Notes under the pieces: model-generated
The model's input: only the letters and a program-made list of their open reading frames with translations
The model's database searches: none
Told to the model about the DNA's origin: nothing
Translations under genes and position numbers: made by a program
Assembly (NCBI GenBank): GCA_016841875.1
Contig: JAENYG010000008.1
Coordinates: 69,950 to 133,949 of the forward strand
From: Syntrophomonas sp.
GTDB lineage: Bacteria > Bacillota > Syntrophomonadia > Syntrophomonadales > Syntrophomonadaceae
Length of the DNA stretch: 64,000 nt
Reading direction: 5' to 3'
Part shown: positions 18,479 through 27,102 of the stretch, one piece after another
How the letters are laid out: every line of letters begins with the position of its first letter
How positions within the stretch are numbered: position 1 is the first letter of the stretch

Positions 18479-19810
18479 TTATACGATTTCCCCAAATAAA
18501 GAAAAAGTTTTTGCTTCTGTTATTCTAACATTTATTACTCGTCCGATTAAGTCTTTTGGGCCAGAAAATATTACGATGCGATTTGTACGGGTACGCGAAG
18601 TAAGCTTCTCTTTATCAGTTTTGCTCGATCCTTCAACTAAAACTTCCTGTATGGTTCCTTCCAGTGACTGGTTTATTTCTCTGGCGATGGAGTACTGCAG
18701 TTTATTAAGGCTTATCAGACGTTCCCGGCGCACATCCAATGGGACCTGCTCATCCAGGGTGGCGGCTTTGGTGCCAGTACGAACCGAATACATGAAAGTA
18801 AAGGCCGCATCAAACCGGACCTTATTCACCATATCGATAGTTTCCAGGAAATCAGAATCGCTCTCTCCCGGAAACCCAACAATAATGTCAGTAGTTATTG
18901 CCGCCGTTGGAATAACCTCCCTGATTCTCCGGGTTCTATCCAGGTAATGTTCTCGAGTATAGCCACGATTCATACGTTTTAATATTCTGTTGCTTCCTGA
19001 CTGCATAGCTACATGAATATGCTCGCAAACTTTGGATTCTGCCGCAATTGCATCAATCAACTTATCAGTCATATCTCGTGGATGCGAGGTCGTAAACCGT
19101 ATTCTCTCAATACCTTCAATTTGATTAACTAGATGCAATAGGTCTGCAAAATCACATGGTTCCTGCAATCCTCGTCCATAGGAGTTCACATTCTGACCTA
19201 ACAGAGTAACCTCCTTAAATCCCTGCTCCGCTAAATCTCTGATTTCGGTGACAATATCACCAGGCAATCGGCTTCTTTCTCGTCCCCTGGTATAAGGGAC
19301 TATGCAATAACTGCAGAAGTTGTTGCAGCCATACATTATATTTACAAAAGCGCTTATACTCCCTTGCCGGTGTGATGGGAGCTGTTCAACAATATCCCCT
19401 TCCCGATCATATACCTGGACTACCGGACGGGAAGTTCTTTTTACCTGTTCAACCAAATGGGGCAGATCATGAAGGTTGTGGGTACCAAATACAATATCTA
19501 CTTTTTGTTTCTTCAATCTGACTCTTACGTTATCTAACTGTGCCATACATCCGCCAAAAGCGATCAGCATATCGGGATGCTTTCTTTTTAAAAGGGCTAC
19601 TTCCCCCAATTTCCCATATACCTTATTTTCTGCTGAATGACGCACACTGCAAGTATTAAAAACCACTAAATCAGCATCCTCTAAATCAGGCGTCATGACA
19701 TAACCCATTCCTTCCAAAATACCAGCTATTATCTCGGAATCACGTACGTTCATCTGACAGCCATAGGTTAGAATATGATACCTGCTGGGGAAATCGCTTT
19801 TTAAATCCAT
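18479..19810 (-). CDS. miaB: tRNA-2-methylthio-N6-dimethylallyladenosine synthase MiaB
   Basis: Radical SAM methylthiotransferase that completes the ms2i6A37 modification begun by MiaA. The 443-aa protein has the UPF0004 domain with three cysteines (YGCQMNVRDSE, NTCSVR, GGCMAQ). The radical SAM cluster motif is in YGCNNFCSYCIVPYTRG, and a C-terminal TRAM domain ends the protein. The ATG lies after GGAAAAGG. It is the first gene of a two-gene unit with ylbF. Confidence 0.96.
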   Translation of the reverse strand: MDLKSDFPSRYHILTYGCQMNVRDSEIIAGILEGMGYVMTPDLEDADLVVFNTCSVRHSAENKVYGKLGEVALLKRKHPDMLIAFGGCMAQLDNVRVRLKKQKVDIVFGTHNLHDLPHLVEQVKRTSRPVVQVYDREGDIVEQLPSHRQGSISAFVNIMYGCNNFCSYCIVPYTRGRERSRLPGDIVTEIRDLAEQGFKEVTLLGQNVNSYGRGLQEPCDFADLLHLVNQIEGIERIRFTTSHPRDMTDKLIDAIAAESKVCEHIHVAMQSGSNRILKRMNRGYTREHYLDRTRRIREVIPTAAITTDIIVGFPGESDSDFLETIDMVNKVRFDAAFTFMYSVRTGTKAATLDEQVPLDVRRERLISLNKLQYSIAREINQSLEGTIQEVLVEGSSKTDKEKLTSRTRTNRIVIFSGPKDLIGRVINVRITEAKTFSLFGEIV

Positions 19811-20019
19811 AGCCTTTTCCTTTCAACATGAGGTCTTTCCTCTATAATACAATGTAATAATCCTGCTCTCGCAATCAGTCATCATTTTAACAAAAATAGC
19901 ATGCTTTTTCCAGGTCATACCTTATACGGCAGATAAAAATCCACTGGCACATTTATGTTGGTTACATAATACATATTATGACTATATTTATAAAACTACC
20001 GTCCAAAATACAATTTATA

Positions 20020-20056
20020 AAGACAATAAAAAGAGGCCCGTATCCAGACCTCTTGG
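20020..20056 (-). terminator. Terminator of the zinc-ribbon gene
   Basis: AAGAGG (20031-20036) pairs with CCTCTT (20049-20054). On the minus strand the stem is followed by TTTTATTGTC. It lies 20 bp after the stop of the upstream gene. Confidence 0.75.
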
Positions 20057-20076
20057 AATTACCAGTTATACTTGCT

Positions 20077-20385
20077 TTAGTAACTGTTTCTCCTATTACG
20101 GAAACAATCCCGACAATATATCGGCCTATCTCCACTCGGTTCAAAGGGGACTGTGGTCTCCTCACCGCACTCGGCACAAATTGCCTTAAACATCGGACGG
20201 TCCTCTCTGAACCTTTGTCCGCCTCCGCCTCCGTTGTTGCCGCGTGCCTGCTTACGAGCTCTTCTGCAGTTTCTGCATCTGCTAGGTTCATTTTCGAAAC
20301 CTTTTTCTGCATAAAATTCCTGTTCTGATGCTGAAAACAGAAATTCTTCTCCGCAGTCTTTACATACTAGATATTTGTCTTCCAT
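20077..20385 (-). CDS. Small zinc-ribbon protein
   Basis: A 102-aa protein with two CxxC...CxxC zinc-ribbon modules: VCKDCGEEFLF with CRNCRRARK, then AICAECGEETTVPF with YCRDCFRNRR. The halves are joined by a basic, glycine-rich linker (RGNNGGGGGQRF). This two-ribbon architecture is a common clostridial and thermophile family, sometimes labelled CxxC-x17-CxxC protein; its function is unknown. The basic linker suggests nucleic-acid binding, which is inference. It is a monocistronic gene with its own terminator. Confidence 0.8.
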   Translation of the reverse strand: MEDKYLVCKDCGEEFLFSASEQEFYAEKGFENEPSRCRNCRRARKQARGNNGGGGGQRFREDRPMFKAICAECGEETTVPFEPSGDRPIYCRDCFRNRRNSY

Positions 20386-20856
20386 CTTTTCTTATTATCC
20401 CCTTTCTGGAATTGTAACCCTTGACTCACTCACATCTCCATTTAAGGAGAATTGATTGTGTTAAGGCAAGTTAAATATAATTCAGAATAGACTCCATGTC
20501 AAGTCGGTACAGCTTAAATAATTCCCTTTTTTTCACATTATTATACACTATTCAATTCATTATTAACCTAAGTATTAAATTGCTTAGGGAGTACTTCTCA
20601 ACTGGGTCCTGGTGCAGGTTAGTAAGGTTAAACATGAAGCTGACCTTGATAGCAATAATCATCCAACATAAACTTAGAGTCCCATACGCTTTTACTTGCT
20701 CCTCCTTGTCAGCATTTCCATATCACTTGCAACATGGGACGACATGGTGTCTTGCCTTTTTGTTAGTATCGAGGGTATAATTCCCTGCTGATTGGAAACA
20801 GTATACTTGTAAATAGCATGAATCATTTATAGGATACCAAAGGGAGGTGACTCTCT
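20386..20856. other. Intergenic region without recognised gene
   Basis: About 470 bp between the divergent zinc-ribbon and ABC transporter genes. It must hold both promoters. I see no conserved RNA motif; the one reading frame in it (20496-20780) has no family resemblance and no ribosome site. Confidence 0.5.
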
Positions 20857-21741
20857 ATGAATGTTATTGAGATCGACCATTTAAGTAAGTATTATGGTAA
20901 AGCCAGAGGTATTATTGATGTTAGCTTCACAGTAAAAGAAGGTGAGATATATGGTTTTATCGGACCTAATGGAGCTGGCAAATCAACCACCATTCGTACT
21001 CTTCTGGCTTTGATATATCCCAGCAGCGGCAATGCCAGAATTTTTGGCAAGGACTGTATTAAAGAAGGGCCCAATATACGCAGTGATATCGGTTATCTTC
21101 CTTCTGAGGTATTCTATTATGACAACATGAAAGTGATCGACTTACTTAAATACTCGGCTAGCTTCTATAAAAACATCGACCAGAATCGGATTTACGAGCT
21201 AGCTGATATTATGGACCTGGATTTGAAAAGAAAAATCGAGGATCTCTCCTATGGCAACAAAAAGAAAGTAGGTATAGTACAGGGTTTACTTCACCGGCCC
21301 CGCCTGATCATACTTGATGAACCCACCAGCGGGCTGGACCCCCTCATGCAGCAGAAATTCTTTGATTTGATAACAGCAGAAAACGAGCACGGAGCAACTA
21401 TTTTATTTTCATCTCATATTTTAAGCGAAGTGCAGAAACTGTGCTCACGCGTGGCAATAATTAAAGAAGGGCGAATCATGAGTATCGAAGATATTAAAAC
21501 CCTGCGCAGTAATAACTACAAAAAATTCAAAATCGATATGGATGAAACCGTTAGTGATGATTACTTCAATATAGATGGAGTTGCCAATCTATATGCAGAT
21601 CAAAACAGCTTTTCTTTCCTTTTCAAAGGAGATATCAATAAAATGATCGATATTATCCACAGTAAGAAGATCAATAATCTGATTGTGGAAGAACCTGCGC
21701 TGGAAGAAATATTCATGCACTATTATGAGAAGGAGGCCTAG
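20857..21741 (+). CDS. ABC transporter ATP-binding protein (ABC-2 exporter)
   Basis: ATPase of an ABC exporter, 294 aa. Walker A is GPNGAGKSTTIRTLL, the Q-loop region is IGYLPSEVFYY, the signature is LSYGNKKKVGI, Walker B is LIILDEPTSGLD and the H-loop is FSSHILSE. A C-terminal extension of about 80 residues follows, as in drug or bacteriocin exporters of this type. GGGAGGTGA precedes the ATG. Two permease genes follow within 20 bp each, so this is a three-gene operon. The substrate is unknown; export of lipids, antibiotics or peptides is usual in the family. Confidence 0.93.
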   Translation: MNVIEIDHLSKYYGKARGIIDVSFTVKEGEIYGFIGPNGAGKSTTIRTLLALIYPSSGNARIFGKDCIKEGPNIRSDIGYLPSEVFYYDNMKVIDLLKYSASFYKNIDQNRIYELADIMDLDLKRKIEDLSYGNKKKVGIVQGLLHRPRLIILDEPTSGLDPLMQQKFFDLITAENEHGATILFSSHILSEVQKLCSRVAIIKEGRIMSIEDIKTLRSNNYKKFKIDMDETVSDDYFNIDGVANLYADQNSFSFLFKGDINKMIDIIHSKKINNLIVEEPALEEIFMHYYEKEA

Positions 21742-21744
21742 TAC

Positions 21745-22542
21745 ATGAATATTTTATCTCAAGAGCTTAAAATGTCGGTTGCTTCAATGCTTTACTGGAC
21801 CGGGGCTCTAGTATTTTTCGTTTTTATATTCATGTTTATGTATCCCCCGATTTCCAGGGATGCGGCAATAATAGAAAATGTTTTAAGTAATTTCCCCCTT
21901 GAATTAAGAAGAGCCCTGGGAATAACAACCTTGAATCTATCTCAACTACTGGGATTTTATGGTTTTATTTTTGTATATGTTTTGCTGATCGGATCTGTAT
22001 ATGCGATGAAATCAGGTATATCAGTTCTATCGGAAGAAGTACGATCTAAAACAGTGGATTTTCTGCTGGCTAAGCCGGTGAGCCGCAAGACCGTCGTCAG
22101 CGCCAAAATATTATCAGTACTGAGCAATTTAATAGTCCAAAACATTTTATTCATTGTCATTTCCTATTTAATAATAAGTGCCTATAAACAAGATTACTTT
22201 GATATGGCAGTATTTACTCTTCTAGATTTGAGTCTGATCCAGGTACAGTTATTTTTTGCCGCGTTGGGATTTTTTTTGTCGGTAATCATTAAGAAAATAA
22301 AAAGTGTATTACCTATCTCACTGGCGATGGTATTTGTTTTTTTTATACTGCAAATGCTCGGTGAATCTTTAAATGATCCCAAACTAGTTTACATTACTCC
22401 ATTTTCATATTTTAATGCTGCTGATATCATCAATAATGGGAGTTATCAACTTTCTTTTCTGCTTATCAATTTGACAATAATTCTAATCTTGACTGGATCC
22501 ACCTATCTTATCTATCTTAGAAAAGACCTGCCGTCAATATGA
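21745..22542 (+). CDS. ABC-2 type permease, first subunit
   Basis: A 265-aa integral membrane protein with about six hydrophobic segments and a cytoplasmic loop containing SEEVRSKTVDFLLAKPVSRKTVVSAK, the hallmark of ABC-2 permeases of the CcmB/NosY kind. It starts 3 bp after the ATPase gene with GAGAAGGAGG upstream. It shares length and layout with the next gene, so the two probably form a heterodimer. Confidence 0.88.
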   Translation: MNILSQELKMSVASMLYWTGALVFFVFIFMFMYPPISRDAAIIENVLSNFPLELRRALGITTLNLSQLLGFYGFIFVYVLLIGSVYAMKSGISVLSEEVRSKTVDFLLAKPVSRKTVVSAKILSVLSNLIVQNILFIVISYLIISAYKQDYFDMAVFTLLDLSLIQVQLFFAALGFFLSVIIKKIKSVLPISLAMVFVFFILQMLGESLNDPKLVYITPFSYFNAADIINNGSYQLSFLLINLTIILILTGSTYLIYLRKDLPSI

Positions 22543-22561
22543 TGAGGGAGGAACCATCTAT

Positions 22562-23359
22562 ATGAATATCCTGATAAGAGAATTACAAGCCAACCTTAAA
22601 TCCCTTACAATATGGAGCACAGGCATGATATTTCTCATTTACGCAGGAATGATAAAGTACTCGGGTTTTGCCGGAGCTGGGGAAAGCGTCAATGAACTTT
22701 TCAATCAATTTCCATCCGCTGTTAAGTCCATTCTTGGTCTGGGCAATCTAGATATTTCTTCTATAGCTGGCTTTTATGCGGTATTTTATTTGTATTTTAT
22801 GCTTCTGGCTGGCTTACACGCTGTTATGTTAGGGGCGGAAATCATATCCAAGGAAGAGCATGATAAAACCGCTGATTTTTTATTTGTTAAGCCGGTATTG
22901 CGGTCTAAAATAGTAACCTATAAATTGACAGCAGTACTATTCAATATTTTAGTCCTGAATCTTACTACCCTAATCGCTTCTCTTGTTTTTGTAGATATGT
23001 TCAATACCGGAAAAGCTATTGATAATATCATATTTCAGCTGATGCTGGCTCTTTTCATCATTCAGCTAATATTTGCTGCTATGGGTGCAGGTATTGCTGC
23101 AGTAACCAAGAACATAAAAAAAGCTACTTCCTTATCTGCGGCAATACTGATGACTGCATTTATAATTTCTGTAGCTATTGATCTATATAAGAAAATCGAT
23201 TTTCTAACTTATGTAACACCTTTTAAATATTTTCCTGCTGCAGATATCGTAATGACCAGCAGTTATAAAACCTCATCCTTGATTATTTCCTTTATATTAA
23301 TAACCTTCTTCACCTTTATCACCTATCTGTTTATGGATAAAAGAGATATTCAAATATAA
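22562..23359 (+). CDS. ABC-2 type permease, second subunit
   Basis: A 265-aa membrane protein with the same plan as its upstream neighbour: about six hydrophobic segments and the loop SKEEHDKTADFLFVKPVLRSKIV. Both begin MNIL and end in a short charged tail (DKRDIQI here, RKDLPSI upstream). The pair probably arose by duplication. GAGGGAGG lies upstream of the ATG. It is the last gene of the operon. Confidence 0.88.
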   Translation: MNILIRELQANLKSLTIWSTGMIFLIYAGMIKYSGFAGAGESVNELFNQFPSAVKSILGLGNLDISSIAGFYAVFYLYFMLLAGLHAVMLGAEIISKEEHDKTADFLFVKPVLRSKIVTYKLTAVLFNILVLNLTTLIASLVFVDMFNTGKAIDNIIFQLMLALFIIQLIFAAMGAGIAAVTKNIKKATSLSAAILMTAFIISVAIDLYKKIDFLTYVTPFKYFPAADIVMTSSYKTSSLIISFILITFFTFITYLFMDKRDIQI

Positions 23360-23371
23360 GCTGCACATAAT

Positions 23372-24856
23372 CTATCTGGACATGGTCCCGGTCTTTTCTC
23401 TCCATAGATCCATTTTTACACATTTATTTTCTGGCAGTTGGTTAGAACAATCCACTGTAGCACACAAATTATCAATTTCCGTACCTGTCCCTATGGTAAA
23501 ACATTCCAAATTGCTGCGCAATCCGTTGATATCAGACTGCATTGCTTTATGTTTCTCCTCAATTTTATTAAATTGGGCCTCTAACTGCTGCTGGTTGGTC
23601 TTAAATTTCTCCTTAAGACTGTTTGCCCATTCACTAAATTGATACATATCTTTTTCCACCTTTTCGGCTCGGGAACGTTCATAATCAAGCTGCTGCTGCA
23701 GTTTATCATTTATATCGATCTGAACTTTTATGTTATCCAGTTGTTTGTATATCACGTCAACTTCTCCCTTAAAATTCATGACTTTTGAGGTAGCATGGCC
23801 GGAATTTTCCAAGGCAGTACTAAGTTTCTGCTCCAACTCTTCCTTAGCCTTAAGATATTCCTCGGTTACCTTGGTATTCTCAATTAATTGTTCTTCCAAC
23901 TCTGTGGTTTTTAATAATAGATCGTTAATAGTCTCATTACAACTGCCAACTTCTATTCTCTCCAACTCCAGTTCTTGTTCCAATTCTTCATTGACTTTAA
24001 GATATTCCTCAGCCATCTTCATGTTTTCGATTATCTGTTCTTCCAGTTCCTCAATTTTTGATACTAGAGTGTTGATGGTTTCCTTACCGCTGTTAACCTT
24101 ACTTCTTTCCAACTCCAGTTCTTGCTCTAATTCCTTGTTTTTATGCTCTTCTTCCGCAACCTTGCTCTGACTTTTTTTAAGATCTTCTTCAATCACAGCC
24201 ATCTTCTGTTTTAGAATGTTCATATCTTTAGCTGCTGTGGCAGTGCGGTTTTTTTCAAATTCTAAATTCCGTTCCAAATCCTCACCAAGTTTAATCTGTT
24301 CATCTAATTTATTATGCTTAGACAATATCTCCTGCTCAAGGTCAGCGATCTGGTTTATGTAAATGGTATTTTCCCTGGTATTTTCTTCAATATATGAGTT
24401 TAGTCTTTCTAATTCCTTTTCCAACTCCAAGACTTGATCGGCTAAATTGTTACGGTCATTCACGAGCTGATGGTTCTCGCTCACCATCCTATCTGTTTCC
24501 GAATTATACAGGACCGCCTGATCTTGACACTCCTTTTTATACCTGGCTGAATCATCCGCAGTCTTATCTGCTAATTCTTGCAGCCTGATCTTCTCTTCCT
24601 GGCTTTCCTGTCTGAAGTTTATAAATTCTTTGCGCAAGTTTTCTTTGGCAGATTCAAGTTCCTCAATATGATGTGATAGTTCGTCCTCCACCATTTGAGA
24701 TTGCTGTCTTAAGCCATCAATATATTTTATTACATCTTCTTCGCTTAATCCGCCAATTACCTTCTTTCGGAAATCCGATTGAAGGGATATTTTTTCCAGA
24801 TTGTTTCTTAGCGCACGCAATTTATCTTCATTTTGGGGAGCGAGACCATCATCCAT
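23372..24856 (-). CDS. Long coiled-coil protein with DivIVA-like N-terminus
   Basis: A 494-aa acidic protein that is almost wholly heptad-patterned coiled coil, without signal peptide or membrane segment. Near the N-terminus FRKKVIGGLSEEDVIKYIDG recalls the DivIVA/GpsB motif (F-x-x-x-x-x-G-Y-x-x-x-E-V-x-x-F-I), a lipid-binding element of cell-pole and division proteins. In place of the usual Gly-Tyr there is Gly-Gly-Leu. The middle carries a 49-residue tandem repeat. GGGAGG lies seven bases before the ATG at 24856. It is convergent with the ABC operon. DivIVA-like is a suggestion only; a generic SMC-like or cytoskeletal filament protein is the alternative. Confidence 0.7.
   Translation of the reverse strand: MDDGLAPQNEDKLRALRNNLEKISLQSDFRKKVIGGLSEEDVIKYIDGLRQQSQMVEDELSHHIEELESAKENLRKEFINFRQESQEEKIRLQELADKTADDSARYKKECQDQAVLYNSETDRMVSENHQLVNDRNNLADQVLELEKELERLNSYIEENTRENTIYINQIADLEQEILSKHNKLDEQIKLGEDLERNLEFEKNRTATAAKDMNILKQKMAVIEEDLKKSQSKVAEEEHKNKELEQELELERSKVNSGKETINTLVSKIEELEEQIIENMKMAEEYLKVNEELEQELELERIEVGSCNETINDLLLKTTELEEQLIENTKVTEEYLKAKEELEQKLSTALENSGHATSKVMNFKGEVDVIYKQLDNIKVQIDINDKLQQQLDYERSRAEKVEKDMYQFSEWANSLKEKFKTNQQQLEAQFNKIEEKHKAMQSDINGLRSNLECFTIGTGTEIDNLCATVDCSNQLPENKCVKMDLWREKTGTMSR
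23822..24133 (-). repeat. 147-bp tandem repeat inside the coiled-coil gene
   Basis: Two full copies and the start of a third of a 49-residue (seven-heptad) unit that begins ELEQELELER and contains ETIN and EEQ.IEN with EEYLK near its end. The copies are diverged in sequence but unchanged in spacing, as expected for selection on coiled-coil register. Confidence 0.8.
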
Positions 24857-25087
24857 AATTGTACCTCCCAATAACTCAATTTATTACTTTAGTCTCATGT
24901 CATCATTCTATTATACATTATTGCAAATATCTATAGGATTATCGGCCTTAATGGCATATGACTAAATTCGTTAAAATGATGGTCGGTACCCTTACTCCAC
25001 TCCCACTCGAATGATCTCGAAATGATTGTATCAAAGAATTATACTTTCACAAATTGATTAACAGTATATAAAAGCCACACTTTTTTC

Positions 25088-25128
25088 TTGATATCACATT
25101 TAACCTATGTTATTATTAACCTATGTTA
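25088..25128 (+). promoter_or_regulatory. Promoter and double operator of the PadR-DUF4180 gene
   Basis: TTGATA (25088-25093) and TATTAT (25111-25116) stand 17 bases apart. Two identical copies of TAACCTATGTTA, each a TAAC-N4-GTTA dyad, lie at 25101-25112 and 25117-25128, exactly 16 bp apart, and cover the -10 element. This is the expected layout for autorepression by the PadR protein encoded just downstream. Confidence 0.7.
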
Positions 25129-25148
25129 ATAAATTAGGGGTGATTTAC

Positions 25149-26069
25149 GTGTCAATCAAATATGCCATATTAGGTCTTCTGAGTTGGAAGCCTTCAACTG
25201 GATACGAATTAAAAAAAATATTTCAAGATTCCTCCATTATGTATTGGTCAGGGAATAATAACCAGATATATAAAGCACTTATTCATCTTCAGGATGAGGG
25301 ATTTGTCACCAGTGAAACACAGCATCAGGAGAGCTTACCTTCCAAAAAGATATATACCATTACCGATGAAGGAATTTCCGAATTAAAAGAATGGCTTATA
25401 TCCTCTCCTGAAGCCCCCGAGTTCAAAAAACCATTTTTGGTACAGCTGGCATGGTCAGATTTGCTGAGCAATCAGGAGCTAAATGAGCTTTTAACCAAAT
25501 ATGAAAATGAGACAAAAATGCAGCTTATACTTCACCAGGAAAAAAAGAGACGAGGAATTAATATACCAAATAGAACAGCTCGTGAAATTTTGTTATGGGA
25601 TATGATTTCAGAAAATATTTTGTCTTCATATCGGAATGAATTGGAGTGGGTTGGGAAGATCCGCCAGGAGTTGTTTGAAAATGAAATTATTGAGGAGAGA
25701 ATGAATATGAATCATCAAATAAACGAAATAGAAAATCAAAAATATATTGAGCTATTTTCATGTGCAGATCCATTAAATACTGAGCAGGATGCGCTGGATC
25801 TAGTTGCTTTATGTGGAGACTATGAAACCAATCTGCTGATGGTTCACGCCTCAGCTTTATCAGATGATTTTTTCAAATTAAAAACGGGCATCGCCGGAAA
25901 AATACTGCAGAAGTTTATTAACTACCATGTTAAAGTCTCTGCCATAATACCTGATGATAAAGTTGAAAAAGGCAAATTTAAAGATATGATTTTAGAGGCC
26001 AATAGAGGAAATCACTTTAGAGTTTTTCAAAGTAAAGCAGAAGCAGAAAAATGGCTTTTAAACGAATGA
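25149..26069 (+). CDS. PadR-family regulator fused to a DUF4180 domain
   Basis: A 306-aa protein. Residues 1-85 are a PadR winged helix (YAILGLLSWKPSTGYELKKIF, then a wing with KKIYTITDEG). Residues about 90-180 resemble the Vir_act_alpha_C dimerisation region. The last 115 residues match DUF4180 as I recall it: SCADPLNTEQDALDLVAL, FFKLKTGIAGKILQKFINY, and a tail with NRGNHFRVFQS. DUF4180 usually occurs as a separate small protein, so this is a fusion that may sense a ligand or partner. The start is a GTG with AGGGGTGA upstream; an earlier in-frame ATG lies inside the promoter. It forms an operon with the hydrolase 16 bp downstream. Confidence 0.85.
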   Translation: MSIKYAILGLLSWKPSTGYELKKIFQDSSIMYWSGNNNQIYKALIHLQDEGFVTSETQHQESLPSKKIYTITDEGISELKEWLISSPEAPEFKKPFLVQLAWSDLLSNQELNELLTKYENETKMQLILHQEKKRRGINIPNRTAREILLWDMISENILSSYRNELEWVGKIRQELFENEIIEERMNMNHQINEIENQKYIELFSCADPLNTEQDALDLVALCGDYETNLLMVHASALSDDFFKLKTGIAGKILQKFINYHVKVSAIIPDDKVEKGKFKDMILEANRGNHFRVFQSKAEAEKWLLNE

Positions 26070-26085
26070 TAGGAGTGCAAAAGCA

Positions 26086-26946
26086 ATGAATCATAAACCT
26101 GTTTTTAAATCGTCCCAAGGCAGGTCTGAAGTATTAAAAGTATATGATACTATTCTTGACAAATGGTTGGTTCCTTATGAAGAAATGAACATCAATACCA
26201 GTTATGGCAAAACCTTTATCATCAAATGTGGTGAAAATTCATTGCCGCCACTTATTCTTTTACATGGCACTAGTTCGAACTCCGTCATGTGGATTGATGA
26301 TATAGCGGAGTATTCCAAATATTATTGTGTATATGCAATTGATATCCCAGGTGAGCCAGGCAAAAGCGAAGAAAAACAATATCCACTGAAAGGTTCTACC
26401 TATTTTGACTGGTTAAATGAAGTTATAACCGTATTGCAACTTAAGAAAGTTTCGTTTATTGGTATTTCGTTAGGTGCCTGGATGGCAGCTGGATTTTCAA
26501 GCATATATCCACAAAAAGCAGATAAATTAGTATTACTTTGTCCATCTGGCATTGGTTCTCAGAGAATATCATTCATGTTCAAGGCATTACCACTTACCCT
26601 TCTGGGAGAATGGGGCTTTGGCAAAATAACGCGCCTTGTTAATGGCGGCCAGGTAATCCCCAAAGAAGCTCTGGACTATACAAAGTTGATAGCCAAACAT
26701 TTTAACCTCCGTACCGAGCCAGTACCTATTTATATGGATGAAGAGTTGAGACAATTGAGAATGCCGATACTGCTGTATGCTGGAGATAAAGATGTTCTCC
26801 TGAATTCAAAAGAGACCATCAAGCGTATATCAGGATTACTGCCTCATGCCAATGTAAATCTTCTAACTGGTTATGGTCATGTTCTAATTAATTTAAAAAG
26901 AGAAATTATTGATTTCTTGCTAAATCAACCTATCCCCTATATATAG
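26086..26946 (+). CDS. Alpha/beta hydrolase
   Basis: A 286-aa soluble alpha/beta hydrolase. The oxyanion-hole segment is LILLHGTSSNSVMW, the nucleophile serine is in GISLGAW, the acid is probably in AGDKDVLL and the histidine in GYGHVLI. AGGAGTG lies upstream. It is co-transcribed with the PadR-DUF4180 regulator, which suggests that its expression responds to the substrate or to a toxic ester or lactone. No closer function can be given. Confidence 0.85.
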   Translation: MNHKPVFKSSQGRSEVLKVYDTILDKWLVPYEEMNINTSYGKTFIIKCGENSLPPLILLHGTSSNSVMWIDDIAEYSKYYCVYAIDIPGEPGKSEEKQYPLKGSTYFDWLNEVITVLQLKKVSFIGISLGAWMAAGFSSIYPQKADKLVLLCPSGIGSQRISFMFKALPLTLLGEWGFGKITRLVNGGQVIPKEALDYTKLIAKHFNLRTEPVPIYMDEELRQLRMPILLYAGDKDVLLNSKETIKRISGLLPHANVNLLTGYGHVLINLKREIIDFLLNQPIPYI

Positions 26947-26953
26947 GTACGAT

Positions 26954-27000
26954 AAAGCCGGCAAACTATAAGTACCCTGATAAGTTTGCCGGCTTTTTTT
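26954..27000 (+). terminator. Terminator of the PadR-hydrolase operon
   Basis: AAAGCCGGCAAACT (26954-26967) pairs with the segment ending GCCGGCTTT (26983-26996), followed by a run of T. It starts seven bases after the hydrolase stop. Confidence 0.9.
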
Positions 27001-27102
27001 GTGGTTATCACCCCAATATCCATCTTGTCTTTCATTAAATTTAATCCTTTCTCCTGCCAATACCGAGTACTAGTTAATAAGGCAAGGTCCAAACCCTGCT
27101 TT

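Noticed and set aside
20496-20780. 94-codon frame upstream of the ABC operon
   Set aside because: No ribosome site and no family resemblance; the region is a divergent promoter.
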